Numbered from the stretch's first letter, positions 18,621 through 28,151 are shown. The stretch: 64,000 nucleotides of DNA from Formosa sediminum (GCF_007197735.1 NZ_CP041637.1:2699001-2763000), one strand, 5' to 3'. Numbers and translations are program-made. Notes: generated by a model from the letters alone, not told the origin.

Positions 18621-19367
18621 TTAATTTCTTCCGGCCATAATACCTCCGTCAGTATCCCAGATTGCACCTGTAACCCAAGAAGCTTTATCCGATAGCAAGA
18701 AAAGAATACTATTAGCAATATCATTTGGCTCCCCAATTCTACCAATTGGATGGAAACCATTGAAACCAGCTAAGGCTTCTTTAGCTTCTTCTTTACCACC
18801 AAATACTCCGTGATATACCGGAGTGTTAACAATAGCGGGAGAAACTGCATTCATGCGAATATTATCATCAGCCAGTTCCATAGCTAAGTGCTGCGTTAAT
18901 GAGTGTAAACCTGCTTTTTGCATTGAATAGGCAGAAGAAGGAGTTGCTTTAATAGCTTGTTTAGCCCACATTGAGCCAACATTTACAATAGAACCTCCAT
19001 TTGTAGCTTTCATTTTCTTGGCTACACTCTGAGTGATAAAAAAGAAACCTCTGTTTAAATCTAGGTAAGAATTATAATCTTCCAATGTGTGGTCAAGAAA
19101 TGGTTTTGGACCAAAAATTCCAGAAGCATTTACAAGATAGTCTAGGTTGTCTAGCTCATCAATTTTTGTAATCAATGAAGTAACATCTTCTGTGTTGGAA
19201 ATATTAGTAGTATGCTTAATAAGATTTGGTGCTTCTGCTATTTTGTCCACATTTCTTCCTACAATATGCACTGTTACGCCTTTTTTTAATAATGCATTGG
19301 TTGTTGCATATCCAATTCCACTTGTACCTCCGATAACTAAGGCAACTTTGTTATTTACATTTTCCAT
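18621..19367 (-). CDS. SDR-family oxidoreductase
   Basis: This 248-residue protein is full length for a classical short-chain dehydrogenase. It has GGTSGIG cofactor motif at residues 13-19, NASG in VNASGIFG, catalytic Ser in NVGSMWA, YSMQK (YxxxK) near residue 152, and the C-terminal TDGGIMAG. The segment HIVGRNVDK after beta-2 has a basic residue, suggesting NADP(H). It is preceded by a decayed cupin gene and a TetR regulator with palindromic operators, so it is probably repressed by that regulator. Confidence 0.9.
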   Translation of the reverse strand: MENVNNKVALVIGGTSGIGYATTNALLKKGVTVHIVGRNVDKIAEAPNLIKHTTNISNTEDVTSLITKIDELDNLDYLVNASGIFGPKPFLDHTLEDYNSYLDLNRGFFFITQSVAKKMKATNGGSIVNVGSMWAKQAIKATPSSAYSMQKAGLHSLTQHLAMELADDNIRMNAVSPAIVNTPVYHGVFGGKEEAKEALAGFNGFHPIGRIGEPNDIANSILFLLSDKASWVTGAIWDTDGGIMAGRN

Positions 19368-19385
19368 CTTTATTTTATTTAATAA

Positions 19386-19707
19386 TTAGTTCCAATTTGG
19401 TTTTTTCTCTATTCCGTAACCATCGGATGTTGTAATTCCTGCTAGCGATTTTTCCTTAGCCTGTATTACTATGAAAGAGAATATGTTCTCTGTGTTATTT
19501 CTTATTGCTATTTCGGTATTACTACCAACTCTGACAATTGTTCCTTCATCAATATCTACATAATTGTCCCTTTCCTTGAGTAGCTATATAAATTTCTTCC
19601 CTTCAATTTTGAAATTGAGATTTGGTTGGTAAACATTCTCTGTCATTATGTAAAGAGGACCAAGTTCTAGTTTTGAATACCCCTTTTTTTGTTCTTTTTT
19701 ATTCATA
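19386..19707 (-). pseudogene. frameshifted cupin-domain gene
   Basis: The minus-strand ATG at 19705-19707 opens MNKKEQKKGYSKLELG. The frame then meets a TAG, but the neighbouring frame continues IATQGKGQ and the first frame resumes with VDIDEGTIVRVGSNTEIAIRN, ending at 19386. Two compensating frameshifts therefore break a roughly 107-residue small cupin. Dioxygenase-like or sensor cupins are often co-transcribed with SDRs. It lies between operator 19721-19740 and the SDR, so it was the first gene of that unit. Confidence 0.65.
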
Positions 19708-19720
19708 TAAACATTTATTA

Positions 19721-19740
19721 AGACAGACAAGTCTGTCTTT
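19721..19740. promoter_or_regulatory. TetR-type palindromic operator, SDR side
   Basis: AAGACAGAC-AA-GTCTGTCTT is a perfect 9-bp inverted repeat with a 2-bp spacer. It lies 13 bp upstream of the cupin-relic start codon and 15 bp past the TetR stop. ACAGACnnGTCTGT is the usual operator form for TetR regulators of this class. A second copy lies upstream of the regulator itself, so this site probably controls the cupin/SDR transcript. Confidence 0.8.
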
Positions 19741-19755
19741 ATTTTTGAAAATTTT

Positions 19756-20340
19756 TTAAGCTATTAGTAAGGAACACAAATTCTTTGTTTCCTGTATAGG
19801 CCATTTTTTCTGATGCAAATGACTTTCACTCACAGCACTTTCGTATAGCAAATAGATTTTTCGAGAAAGTGACGTTACATCTTCGATTTTATTTTTATCT
19901 AAATTCTCTGTTACTAATTTTGTTATGAGTTGAATGAAATTATTTTTTTGTTTTTGTATTTCACTTCTGATTATTTCGTTATCCTTTGGTATTTCTGAAA
20001 CGGTTTTAATACACCAACAGCCATTAAAATCATTGGTCTGAAAGAATAACTCTAGAAAATCAAAAATAGCTAGTATTTGTGTTTTTCCTTTCGGTTTGGA
20101 AGTTGTGAACATTTCAATATCTGCAATGAATTTTGCGTCTTTGAATCTAAGGTAGGCAAGACAAATATCATCTTTAGACTTAAAATGACTGTAAAGTGTT
20201 GCTTTTGCAATTCCTGCCTGTGAAATAATTTCATTTATTCCAGTAGAATTATATCCATTCTTATAAAATAAGGATGAAGCTGTTTCAATGATTCTATTTC
20301 TTACCTCTGAGTGTTTCACATTGCAAATATATAAAAACAT
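19756..20340 (-). CDS. TetR/AcrR-family transcriptional regulator
   Basis: This 194-residue protein has an N-terminal helix-turn-helix: RIIETASSLFYKNGYNSTG then SQAGIAKATLYSHFKSKDD, the diagnostic TetR DNA-binding region. The rest is an all-helical ligand domain with a C-terminal TetR_C-like segment (WCIKTVSEIP). A GTG complementary to 20314-20316 (VKHSEVRN) is an alternative start, and a TATATTTG box (bacteroidete -7-like) lies just before it. Operators at 19721-19740 and 20348-20367 indicate autoregulation and control of the adjacent cupin/SDR unit. Confidence 0.9.
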   Translation of the reverse strand: MFLYICNVKHSEVRNRIIETASSLFYKNGYNSTGINEIISQAGIAKATLYSHFKSKDDICLAYLRFKDAKFIADIEMFTTSKPKGKTQILAIFDFLELFFQTNDFNGCWCIKTVSEIPKDNEIIRSEIQKQKNNFIQLITKLVTENLDKNKIEDVTSLSRKIYLLYESAVSESHLHQKKWPIQETKNLCSLLIA

Positions 20341-20347
20341 TTTTAAA

Positions 20348-20367
20348 AAGACAGACTTGTCTGTTTT
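20348..20367. promoter_or_regulatory. TetR-type palindromic operator, autoregulatory side
   Basis: AAGACAGAC-TT-GTCTGTTTT has the same half-sites as the operator at 19721-19740 with one mismatch in the right arm. It lies 7 bp upstream of the regulator's first possible start codon, where a bound dimer would block RNA polymerase. Confidence 0.8.
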
Positions 20368-20428
20368 TTTAAAAAAAATTAATACTTAGAAAATTAAAAA
20401 GCTAAGTTAGCGTTACAATTTTGTCTAA

Positions 20429-21288
20429 TGTTTCGTCCTGAAATATAGCTACAGGTTAAAATTGTTTTTAAGCTGATACTTTATATCCCATATTAGGTGT
20501 TTTATAATCTAAAGATAAATGCAATCTTATTTCGTTGTATAAATTAATTGCATTTTTTGTAGCTCTTATCGCATGAGCCTCATCAGTAAAGGTCTGATTG
20601 AGAGAGAATTTATCTTTTAGTATGCCATTTACACGTTCTACTATTGCATTTTCGTAACAGTGATTTTCTTATGTCATACTAATATCTATTCTATTTCTTT
20701 TTAGTATTTGCGTGTTCTAAGTGTAAGCATATTGTGTTTTCTAAGAACATTAAACAAAGTATCTCTACCCACTTTAAGGTTAGCTTTAATAAACCTATTA
20801 TCTAATGATTTTATAAGTTTACGTACGCCTTCCCTGGGAAGGGATTTACGTTTTCTACTGACTATTTTTATAATTTGTTGTTCTTGTTTTAAACACTTAT
20901 CAGCTCTAGATTTGTATTTATAATACGCGTTACGTTTTAAGTTTAAAGCAATGATTAATAGTGGTTAAAGACGTAAATTCCTTAGCTTTTTCTTTAGCTT
21001 TAATTAAGGCTAGATATTTAGATTCGCTGAACCACTTCGTAAGGTTTTGTCTTTTGTTTCCACTTTTACTCTGGTGTTCATTAAGTCTTTGCGATTATAC
21101 TTTTTAATCTATTCATTAACAGTTGTAGGAGCAATGGAGTAGAGTTTACAAAGTTCAATTTATGTGTGTTTACCGGTTATAAGTTTGGCTAAAATTTTCA
21201 GTTTCAAAGGTTTTGAATACCGTCTGATTACTTTGTTATTTTTGTACATAAAGTTTAAAATTATCTACCATTTATTCAGGACGAGTCA
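20429..21288 (-). mobile_element. degenerate IS3-type element
   Basis: The ends match those of the three better copies at 26314, 28440 and 31278: left TGTTTCGTCCTGAAATA and right CAGGACGAGTCA. Internal sequence corresponds to the same orfA and orfB regions, but about 470 bp is missing and there are many stops, so no transposase is encoded. The right end abuts the remaining arm of a recombination-like site (21289-21316), so the element once landed inside or beside that site. Confidence 0.8.
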
Positions 21289-21316
21289 AACTTGAAGCTA
21301 GCGGTTATACATTGTT
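21289..21316. repeat. partial attC-like site (right arm only)
   Basis: The segment AGCGGTTATACATTGTTATG matches the right arm of the array sites (AATTATACACGGTGTTR). Its left half is lost at the IS3 relic. It starts a module whose left end GTTATG pairs with CATAAC at 23290-23295. Confidence 0.5.
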
Positions 21317-21353
21317 ATGAGCTGGATTTATACGTGAGTTTTACCAACCTAAT

Positions 21354-22268
21354 TCAATTATGACTTTTTCTAAATTCTAATGGCGTCATTTTTGTTTTTT
21401 TCTTGAATAACTTTCCAAAAGATTGTGGATGTTCAAATCCCAATTCGTAAGCTATTTCATTAACGGATAGCTCGGTGGTTGATAGCTTTTCCTTTGCAAG
21501 TTTCATTATTTCTTCGTGTATAAAAGTCTGTGTGCTTTTTCCTGTGATTGCTTTCAATAATCTTGTCAAGTAGTTGGGAGACACATTCATTTCCTTAGCT
21601 ATTTTTTCAACTTTCGGTAAACCATATAGTTTTAACATTTCATCATTTACAAAATTACCTAATATAAATTCAAATTGTTCTATTACGGAATGATTTGACT
21701 TTACACGTGTGATAAATTGACGTTGATAAAAACGATTTGAATACGTAAGAAAAAGATCTAAATGCGAAATAATTACGTTTTGGCTAAAATTATCAATATT
21801 TGAGTTATATTCTTGATAGATATCTTCCATAATCCGAATAAGTATTTTTTCTTCTTTTTCAGAAAGATGAAGTGCTTCGTTTAGCTGGTATTCAAAGAAA
21901 TCATAATTTTTAATTTTGCTAGCCAAAGTCGTATTCCACAAAAAATCTGGATGAAATATAAGTAGCCATCCCGAATGGTTTAGTTCGTTTGCACTTTCAA
22001 CTTCAATAGACATTACTTGATTTGGTGCTACAAATGCCAGAACGCCATTATCAAAATCATACTCTTGTTGTCCATATCCCATCTTACCTTCGTAAATACG
22101 TTTCAATGCTATGCAATAAAAACTGTGCGTTACATTTATAGATGCACCAGCTATGTGTTTAATATCTTCAAAATTAATGACGCTCACTAAGGGATGTTTT
22201 GTGCTGGGGAGATTATTAACTTTATGGTACTCGCTAATACTGTTGATATGAACAATTTTTTTTGACAT
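21354..22268 (-). CDS. AraC-family transcriptional regulator
   Basis: This 304-residue protein has an N-terminal cupin-like sensing region and a C-terminal double helix-turn-helix: KIAKEMNVSPNYLTRLLK and SVNEIAYELGFEHPQSFGKLFKK, followed by MTPLEFRK. It lies 8 bp downstream of the NmrA-like gene, and both fall inside one module bounded by GTTATG and CATAAC. It probably controls its partner or is a cassette-borne regulator. Confidence 0.9.
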   Translation of the reverse strand: MSKKIVHINSISEYHKVNNLPSTKHPLVSVINFEDIKHIAGASINVTHSFYCIALKRIYEGKMGYGQQEYDFDNGVLAFVAPNQVMSIEVESANELNHSGWLLIFHPDFLWNTTLASKIKNYDFFEYQLNEALHLSEKEEKILIRIMEDIYQEYNSNIDNFSQNVIISHLDLFLTYSNRFYQRQFITRVKSNHSVIEQFEFILGNFVNDEMLKLYGLPKVEKIAKEMNVSPNYLTRLLKAITGKSTQTFIHEEIMKLAKEKLSTTELSVNEIAYELGFEHPQSFGKLFKKKTKMTPLEFRKSHN

Positions 22269-22276
22269 TTATGACT

Positions 22277-23155
22277 CTATTTATTATACAAAGTAGCAAA
22301 TTCACCCGCAAAGTCCAAAAGACTCTGACTACCCATTTTTGCTGGTTTATTATTATCGTAGTTTTCAGTCAGACGACCATTCTCTAAACTGTGATACATT
22401 TCAGTAAATAGGCTGGCTATATTAGTAGGTATTCCATTTTGTTCCATTCCTTTTTTTATGTCTTCGTCTGAAACAATTGTCCACTTCAAATCTGGTTTTC
22501 CAATTTTTAGTCCTAATGCCGTTGCAATTTCTTGTCCTGTGTGTTCCGAACTTGCTATATATCTAAATAAGTTACTTTTATTATTTTCTAATTCGTAAGT
22601 TGCAACCTCTGCAATGTCTTTAGACGATACAAGTGGGAATTTAGTAGTACCGTAGTTGGCTAAGATTTGACCTGTGTATTTTATCATTTCAATATAGTTA
22701 TTAAGATTATAATAAAAATAGGTTGGTCTTAAAATTGTCAGACTTATTTTCGGTATTTGCTTAATGATTTCTTCAGAAAAATGAGAACCTAATATTGGAC
22801 CTGTTCCATAATTTAAATGTCCTCCAAAACTACTTAAAAGTACAACTCTGTAAACTCCTGTTTTTTCAATTGCTTTTGCAAAATTAGCACTTGTTTGTCT
22901 ATAATATTCTCGAATATCAGGTTGTGTGTAGTCAGGTGGATTCATTAAGAAAACAGCATCTACACCAGAAAAAGTAGAAACTAAAAAGTCTAAATCTAGT
23001 AAAGAACCTATTTGCGGTTTCCCATTGATACTTTCAATTTCCTTTTTTCGTTCTAATGAGTGACTTATAATTGTTACTTCGTGATCTTTTTTGATTAGGT
23101 TTTTAGCAAGTATTTTTCCGATGTTTCCTAATGAACTTGTAAGCGTTATTTTCAT
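22277..23155 (-). CDS. NAD(P)-binding NmrA/SDR-like protein
   Basis: The preferred start is the ATG of MKITLTSS, 11 codons inside a longer frame that begins at 23188. The 292-residue product has an N-terminal Rossmann motif (TSSLGNIGKILAKNL), a LMNPPDY segment, LLSSFGG and LRPTYFYYN, as in atypical SDRs of the NmrA / quinone oxidoreductase-2 type. These bind NADP and act as redox sensors or reductases. With the AraC gene it makes a two-gene module. Confidence 0.8.
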   Translation of the reverse strand: MKITLTSSLGNIGKILAKNLIKKDHEVTIISHSLERKKEIESINGKPQIGSLLDLDFLVSTFSGVDAVFLMNPPDYTQPDIREYYRQTSANFAKAIEKTGVYRVVLLSSFGGHLNYGTGPILGSHFSEEIIKQIPKISLTILRPTYFYYNLNNYIEMIKYTGQILANYGTTKFPLVSSKDIAEVATYELENNKSNLFRYIASSEHTGQEIATALGLKIGKPDLKWTIVSDEDIKKGMEQNGIPTNIASLFTEMYHSLENGRLTENYDNNKPAKMGSQSLLDFAGEFATLYNK

Positions 23156-23292
23156 TTTATTACGTTTTTTGTGAGTCACAAAGTTCAAATAACGCTTATA
23201 TATTTATGTAGTTAAATTAGGCTTTTCTCAAGCCAAATTCGATAATTTCATAATGTCAGTTATTAATTACGGATTTTTTTTAGCTTGCGCAT

Positions 23293-23420
23293 AACTGTTT
23301 TGTATAATTTTACAGCTATGGGAAGGTTAGAAGTAAAGATAGTAAAAAGAGCTAACTTTGACGCTTTTGCGTCTGTGTCCGTAGGACACAACTAAACTTT
23401 AGTTGGAATTATACATTGTT
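23293..23420. repeat. degenerate attC-like site R1
   Basis: The left end ATAAC and the right arm AATTATACATTGTTGGGC match the array consensus. The centre has diverged but keeps a small hairpin (TGTGTCCGTAGGACACA). The flanking module ends are CATAAC on the left and GTTGGGCATTCG on the right. Confidence 0.6.
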
Positions 23421-23461
23421 GGGCATTCGTTTTTTTTAATTAAAAATACCTTAATCAAATA

Positions 23462-23851
23462 CTATTTTACTACCGTAACTTCTAATTCTATTTTTAATGT
23501 TTCAAAAAGACTTTTTACTTCCAATACAGTACTTGCCTGTCTTATGTTATGTTCAGTTACCCAATTTTGGAAGACATCAAAACAGGTAAATAGCTCTTCA
23601 GATGAAGTTGTATAAATGTTTAATCTCACAATATTTTCACATTCATATCCAGCTTCCTTTATAACTTTTTCCAGATTTTCTATGGATAGAATTAATTGGG
23701 CTTTCATATTGGAAGTGCTTGATTTCCCATAGTCATCTATTGCTGTTTGCCCAGAAATATAAAGTGTGCCTTCTGGCTTTGTAACTTCAACTGCTTGTAC
23801 ATAACTTCTTTCATTTTGCCATTCCCACGGATTAATTATTCGTTTATTCAT
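23462..23851 (-). CDS. RidA (YjgF/YER057c/UK114) family protein
   Basis: This 129-residue protein is the size of a RidA trimer subunit. It has LYISGQTAIDDYG, IENLEKVIKEAGYECENIVRLNIY and the C-terminal RQASTVLEVKSL, whose Arg is the usual active-site residue binding the imine/enamine carboxylate. RidA proteins hydrolyse reactive 2-aminoacrylate-type imines; several paralogues have other roles. It shares a module with the Crp-type regulator upstream. Confidence 0.85.
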   Translation of the reverse strand: MNKRIINPWEWQNERSYVQAVEVTKPEGTLYISGQTAIDDYGKSSTSNMKAQLILSIENLEKVIKEAGYECENIVRLNIYTTSSEELFTCFDVFQNWVTEHNIRQASTVLEVKSLFETLKIELEVTVVK

Positions 23852-24011
23852 TTTTCTTCTTTTTTATTTTGTGCTAATGTTGACACAGTAATCAATAATA
23901 CAATTGCTAATATTTTATTATTTCATAATTGTATTTTTTTTTGTACTACAAATGTTTGAATAATAGTATTAATCGAGCGTGACATACATCACAATTATAA
24001 AGAGGTAGATA

Positions 24012-24575
24012 TTAAGAGGAAAGTCGGCTAAGTGTCTCACGCGAAACACCTAAATAAGAAGCTAAAATAATTTTGGGAACTCGTTGAAATAATAAGGGAT
24101 ATTGTTTAAGTAGTTGCTCATACCTTTCTTTTGCATTTGATGTTAAAAAAGATAAAATTCTATTTTGAGAAGCAATATATCCTGAGTTAGATTTTTCAAG
24201 AAAGAATTGTTTCATTTTGGGTAATTCAGCTGATAATTTTTGATAATTTTTAAAACTCAAGGAAAATACAATAGTGTCTTCAATGCATTGTAAAGACATT
24301 TTAGCTTTAGTTTGTGAGAAGTAAGCTGAAAAATCACTTTCCCACCAGTCTTCCATTGCAAATGAAACGATATGTTGTTTTCCGTTTTTGTCATCGTAAA
24401 CTAATTTTATAAGCCCTGTAACAACTAAGTAACAATCCTTTACGTTTTCTCCTTCTTGAATGATAAAATCATTTTTTTTATATTTTTCATATGAGAAATG
24501 TGATAGAATAAATGAGAACTCATCATCTGTAAGAGCTATTAAATTTTCAATATGCTTTTTTAATTTTTCTTTCAT
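24012..24575 (-). CDS. Crp/Fnr-family transcriptional regulator
   Basis: This 187-residue protein has an N-terminal cyclic-nucleotide-binding-type barrel (FIIQEGENVKDCYLVVTGLIKL) and a C-terminal HTH (ILASYLGVSRETLSRLSS). It ends right after the recognition helix, a few residues shorter than usual. Together with RidA it forms a two-gene module bounded by GTTGGGCAT and ATGCC-AAAC ends. The effector is unknown; many flavobacterial members lack cAMP-binding residues. Confidence 0.85.
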   Translation of the reverse strand: MKEKLKKHIENLIALTDDEFSFILSHFSYEKYKKNDFIIQEGENVKDCYLVVTGLIKLVYDDKNGKQHIVSFAMEDWWESDFSAYFSQTKAKMSLQCIEDTIVFSLSFKNYQKLSAELPKMKQFFLEKSNSGYIASQNRILSFLTSNAKERYEQLLKQYPLLFQRVPKIILASYLGVSRETLSRLSS

Positions 24576-24619
24576 TAAATAAGAATTCTAATTTTGATGA
24601 CACTAGTTAAATGATGCCA

Positions 24620-24742
24620 AACGGTTTTGTTTATGATTAGTGGCGTGGTTAAGCAACTAAGTTAACAAATAAAAGCTGAATAGAAAATCCGATAGAATTT
24701 TTGTAAGTTGGCTAGAACAAGCAATTACTTATAGCTGTTGTT
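24620..24742. repeat. attC-like site R2
   Basis: AACGGTTTTGTTTATGATTAG on the left pairs imperfectly with AATTACTTATAGCTGTTGTT on the right. The inner hairpin (GAAAATCCGATAGAATTTTTG) is degenerate. The last codons and the stop of the gene at 24725 lie inside its right arm. Confidence 0.75.
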
Positions 24743-26311
24743 GGTAGGTGTAATTATTTGTTTATCAATTCGTTTTCCGTTTTTGTCAAATGTGTATAAA
24801 TATATTTCTTGCTTTTCATCTATTGGTAGTTCAGTTTTCTTTCCTGATTTAATTATTGTAGTAAAATATGGAACTTTTTTAGTGTAATCATATCGGTTTG
24901 CAATCTCATTACCGAAGAACAATGTAATTTGAATATCATTTTCAGTTTTGTTTTTATATTGATATGAGGTTGTCATATTTTTCATTTGAATTTCATTATT
25001 ATTGTTTAGAACTAAATAATCTATGGAGTTCAATCTTTCATCATCAAAATTGTTGCTGTTAATTATTCCATATTTTGATTTAATTTGTTTTCTGTATGAA
25101 TTCAAGTGAGTTTGGCTAATAGTAAGTGGGTCAATATTATATTTGTTCTTAAAAACGGTAGCCATCCATTCTTTTCCTTTGCTTGTTGGTTTTTCAAGTA
25201 TATGGTCAACTCCAGCTAAGACCACAACTTTACTGTTTTGGTTAATTAAAAAGGTTTTATTGTATAAATTTTCTGCTTGACCAATTTCTCTGTTTTTACT
25301 GTTGTCTGTGTTTTCATAAGCTATAAATTTAAATCTTAATTCTTTAGCCTTTCTTATAAGATTTGAGTAGTTCTGTTCACTCGTGTAAAAACCTGTTTCA
25401 AGTGCAGGATAGGAATTCGCTAAATTCAATATGGTGTCCTGTTTGTTGTTTAGTGCCTCCAAGGCCAGATAATTATAGCCTATTTCTTTTAAGTTTTTTA
25501 ACAAATCGGAAACTAATATTCTATGATTGGGATAAAAGTGATTTTCGTTTATCATTACAATTTTATGCTTTTCAGCCTCTTTAATAATTGTATCGATAAC
25601 CTGCGAATTAAAAACTGAATTTTCTCTTATTATTTCAGAAATAGTGTCATTTGGTTTAAATCTCGATTCGAGTTTGTTCAAATAGGTTTCATAAAATTCA
25701 TTCTTTCCGAGAAATGAAGAAAACGTAAGTTCCATTTGTAGTTTAGACCATTCCTCTTGTTTGTCGTAGGTTGGAAATTCACTTATTTCATTGAGTGCAG
25801 CGTAGAATTTATTGGAAGGTTGATATTTTTTCACAATATCAAAAACTGTACTGATTTGTTTTCTATAAGTAGATCCTAACTCTAAACTCTTGAAAATATT
25901 GTTCAAATCAATTTCTAAAGTTCTTTTTGAATTTTGAGACAATGAGTTACCTATAAATCTTATTATCTGATTGTTAATAATTGTATCAAATACAACAAGT
26001 TCTTTTGGGTAATGTTGGGGACTGTTTTTAGAAATTGTTACAAAATACTCGTATGGAGGGTCATTAGTTTTACCATAAACTAAAACACTATCTAAAAGCT
26101 TAAATTTCTCATTTCGGATAATTTTCTTTAATTTCTTTTTGTTAGTTGTATAGGTTATATCCGCTGGTGTTTTAAAATATAGTTGCAGAGAATCATTTAT
26201 TATATGAATGCTGTAATTTTTGATATATTTATTTTGCTCAAAATGCTCACTTATTTTTGGTGAACATCCAAGGAAAATCAAAAGTATTGATATGAATGAT
26301 AGTTTCTTCAT
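24725..26311 (-). CDS. large lipoprotein with C-terminal EreA/ChaN-like domain
   Basis: This 528-residue protein has a lipoprotein signal (LIFLGC). Residues 20-230 are not recognised. The later part has an ordered motif set: INENHF near 252, YLALEAL near 284, FIAYENT near 336 and VLAGVDHILE near 370. This matches an erythromycin-esterase / ChaN / TIKI-like fold with catalytic Glu/His residues. Two other cassettes (38470-39654 and 50668-51888) encode relatives. An IS3-type element lies 2 bp upstream of the start codon, so the native leader has been replaced. The C-terminus runs into site R2. Confidence 0.6.
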   Translation of the reverse strand: MKKLSFISILLIFLGCSPKISEHFEQNKYIKNYSIHIINDSLQLYFKTPADITYTTNKKKLKKIIRNEKFKLLDSVLVYGKTNDPPYEYFVTISKNSPQHYPKELVVFDTIINNQIIRFIGNSLSQNSKRTLEIDLNNIFKSLELGSTYRKQISTVFDIVKKYQPSNKFYAALNEISEFPTYDKQEEWSKLQMELTFSSFLGKNEFYETYLNKLESRFKPNDTISEIIRENSVFNSQVIDTIIKEAEKHKIVMINENHFYPNHRILVSDLLKNLKEIGYNYLALEALNNKQDTILNLANSYPALETGFYTSEQNYSNLIRKAKELRFKFIAYENTDNSKNREIGQAENLYNKTFLINQNSKVVVLAGVDHILEKPTSKGKEWMATVFKNKYNIDPLTISQTHLNSYRKQIKSKYGIINSNNFDDERLNSIDYLVLNNNNEIQMKNMTTSYQYKNKTENDIQITLFFGNEIANRYDYTKKVPYFTTIIKSGKKTELPIDEKQEIYLYTFDKNGKRIDKQIITPTNNSYK

Positions 26312-26313
26312 TA

Positions 26314-27642
26314 TGTCTAGTCCTGAAATATGGCTACAGGTTAAAATTGTTTTTAAGCTGATAATTTATATACCATATTAGGTGTTTTATAATCTAAAGA
26401 TAAATGTAATCTTATTTCGTTGTATAGATTAATTGCATTTTTTGTAGCTCTCTTTGCGTGCGCCACGTTATCAAAGGTTTGGTCAAGATAGAATTCATCT
26501 TTTAATATGCCATTTACCCGCTCTGCCATAGCATTTTCGTAACAATGATTTTCTTCTGTCATACTAATATCTATCTTATTTCTTTTAAGTATTTGTGTAT
26601 ACACATTACTGCAATACTGTATTCCTCTGTCTGAATGATGGATAAGACCTTTAACATTCTTTGCTTGGTACAGAGCCTTGTTTAAAGGTCTCACGCATCC
26701 TTTTAGTTCCAGGCTATTACTGAGGTCATATCCTACGATTTTCCTAGAATACATATCTGTTATTAGTGCTAAGTAACAAAATCCTTTAATGGTTCTTATG
26801 TAGGTAATATCGTTTACCCACACCTGATTTGGCCTTGTAATTTCCATATCTTTTATCAGGTTATTGTATTTATAAAAACGATGATAAGAGTTTGTAGTTC
26901 TGGCACTAGTTTTCTTTCTTAGTGTAAGCATATTATACTTTCTAAGTACGCTAAATAAAGAGTCTCTACCGACTTTAAGATTGGCTTTGTAAAACTCATT
27001 GTCTAACGATCTAATGAGTTTACGGACACCTTCTCTAGGAAGGGATTTACGTTTTCTACTGACTATTTTTATAATTTGTTGTTCTTTTATTAACCGCTTA
27101 TCAGCTCTAGATTTGTATTTATAATACGCATCACGTTTAAGTCCAAAACAACGCGTTATAGTTGTTAAAGATGTAAATCCCTTAGATTTCTCTTTAGCTT
27201 TAATTAAGGCTTTATACTTAGCTTTTTTTTTAGTTCAGCTACAGATTTATAGCCTAAGTCTTCGGCTGCTACCTCAAGGTATGAATCTAATACCAAAGTA
27301 TCTAAATCCTTTTTAATCAGTAGTTTTTTAAGCTGTTCAATCTCTTTTTGAAGAGCCTTAATTCTGGATATTTAGCTTCGCTGAACCACTTCGTTAAGTT
27401 TCGTCTTTTGTTTCCACTTTTACTCTGGTGTTCATTAGATCTTTACGATTGTATTTTTTAATCCACTCATTAACTGTTGTAGGAGCAATGGAGTAGAGTT
27501 TACAAAGTTCGCTCTTTGTGTGTTTACCGGTTGTAAGTTCGGCTAAAATTTTCAGTTTGAAAGGTTCTGAATACCGTCTGATTACTTTGTCATTTTTGTA
27601 CATAATGTTTAAAATTATGTAGCCTTTATTCAGGACGGGTCA
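26314..27642 (-). mobile_element. IS3-type insertion sequence, copy A
   Basis: The 1329-bp element has imperfect terminal inverted repeats (TGTCTAGTCCTGAA on the left; complement of TTCAGGACGGGTCA on the right). It encodes IS3-family orfA and orfB on the minus strand. It is nearly identical to copy C and copy B. Flanking bases do not form a clear target duplication, and the right flank (AAATTGTGGGCAAC) is shared with copy B, which suggests recombination between copies. Confidence 0.9.
26353..27603 (-). pseudogene. IS3-family transposase (orfA/orfB), copy A, orfA interrupted
   Basis: orfA begins at 27603 with an HTH (HTKSELCKLYSIAPTTVNEWIKK) but stops at 27394 after 69 residues; the neighbouring frame continues with the expected leucine-rich coiled coil. 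A run of nine A residues near 27222-27230 resembles an orfA/orfB frameshift window. orfB carries the DDE residues in VNDITY, HHSDRGIQY and NAMAERVNG and ends at 26353. The same orfA break occurs in copies B and C, so the copies descend from a defective or unusual ancestor. Confidence 0.7.
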
Positions 27643-27653
27643 AAATTGTGGGC

Positions 27654-27778
27654 AACGTGTTTTTGTATGGTTTGTTGCGATTTTAAGCAATTTATTTTAT
27701 AAATAATTACAGACAAAAAAAATCCGAGATGATTTTCGCAAGTAAGCGATTTTTAAGCAATAAATTATACAAGGTGTT
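27654..27778. repeat. attC-like site R3
   Basis: The arms AACGTGTTTTTGTATGG and AAATTATACAAGGTGTT match the array consensus, with the inner hairpin AAAATCCGAGATGATTTTCG. It lies directly next to IS copy A, with only 11 bp of the old cassette end left. Confidence 0.85.
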
Positions 27779-28151
27779 GCCATTTCGTTGTGTTTTCAGT
27801 TTGTTATTATTCCGTAAAATTTGATTTTACAATTTTCTATGTTTTAATTATATTATTAGATTCTTGTGTTTCAATTAATATCTATGTTAGTTTGAAGTAA
27901 ATGGAAAAAAAAGTTCCTTTAAAAAAATAGTAACTTATTTCTATAAAAAAAAGAACAATAACTATTATTAAAATCTTTTTTGAACACTTTTTGATTTTAT
28001 TTGTTTTTAAATTGTTATTTTTTAGTAAAATTCGATTTCCAATTTTCTTCGTTTGAGTAAATTTACTTAGTTTTATTCCGCAATATTTATAATTCCAGTC
28101 GAGTGAGCAATTCCGTAACTTGCTAAATTCCGCATTCAGTTCGGTTTTATA
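27779..28151. other. non-coding part of a cassette, shared motif with two other cassettes
   Basis: About 370 bp downstream of a small membrane gene with no open frame. Around 28095-28135 it has CGAGTGAGCAATTCCGTAA, similar to segments at 53588-53607 and at 40134-40150/40690-40706 in other cassettes. The first 25 bases (GTTGCCATTTCGTTGT) equal the start of the cassette at 53474. Confidence 0.5.
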
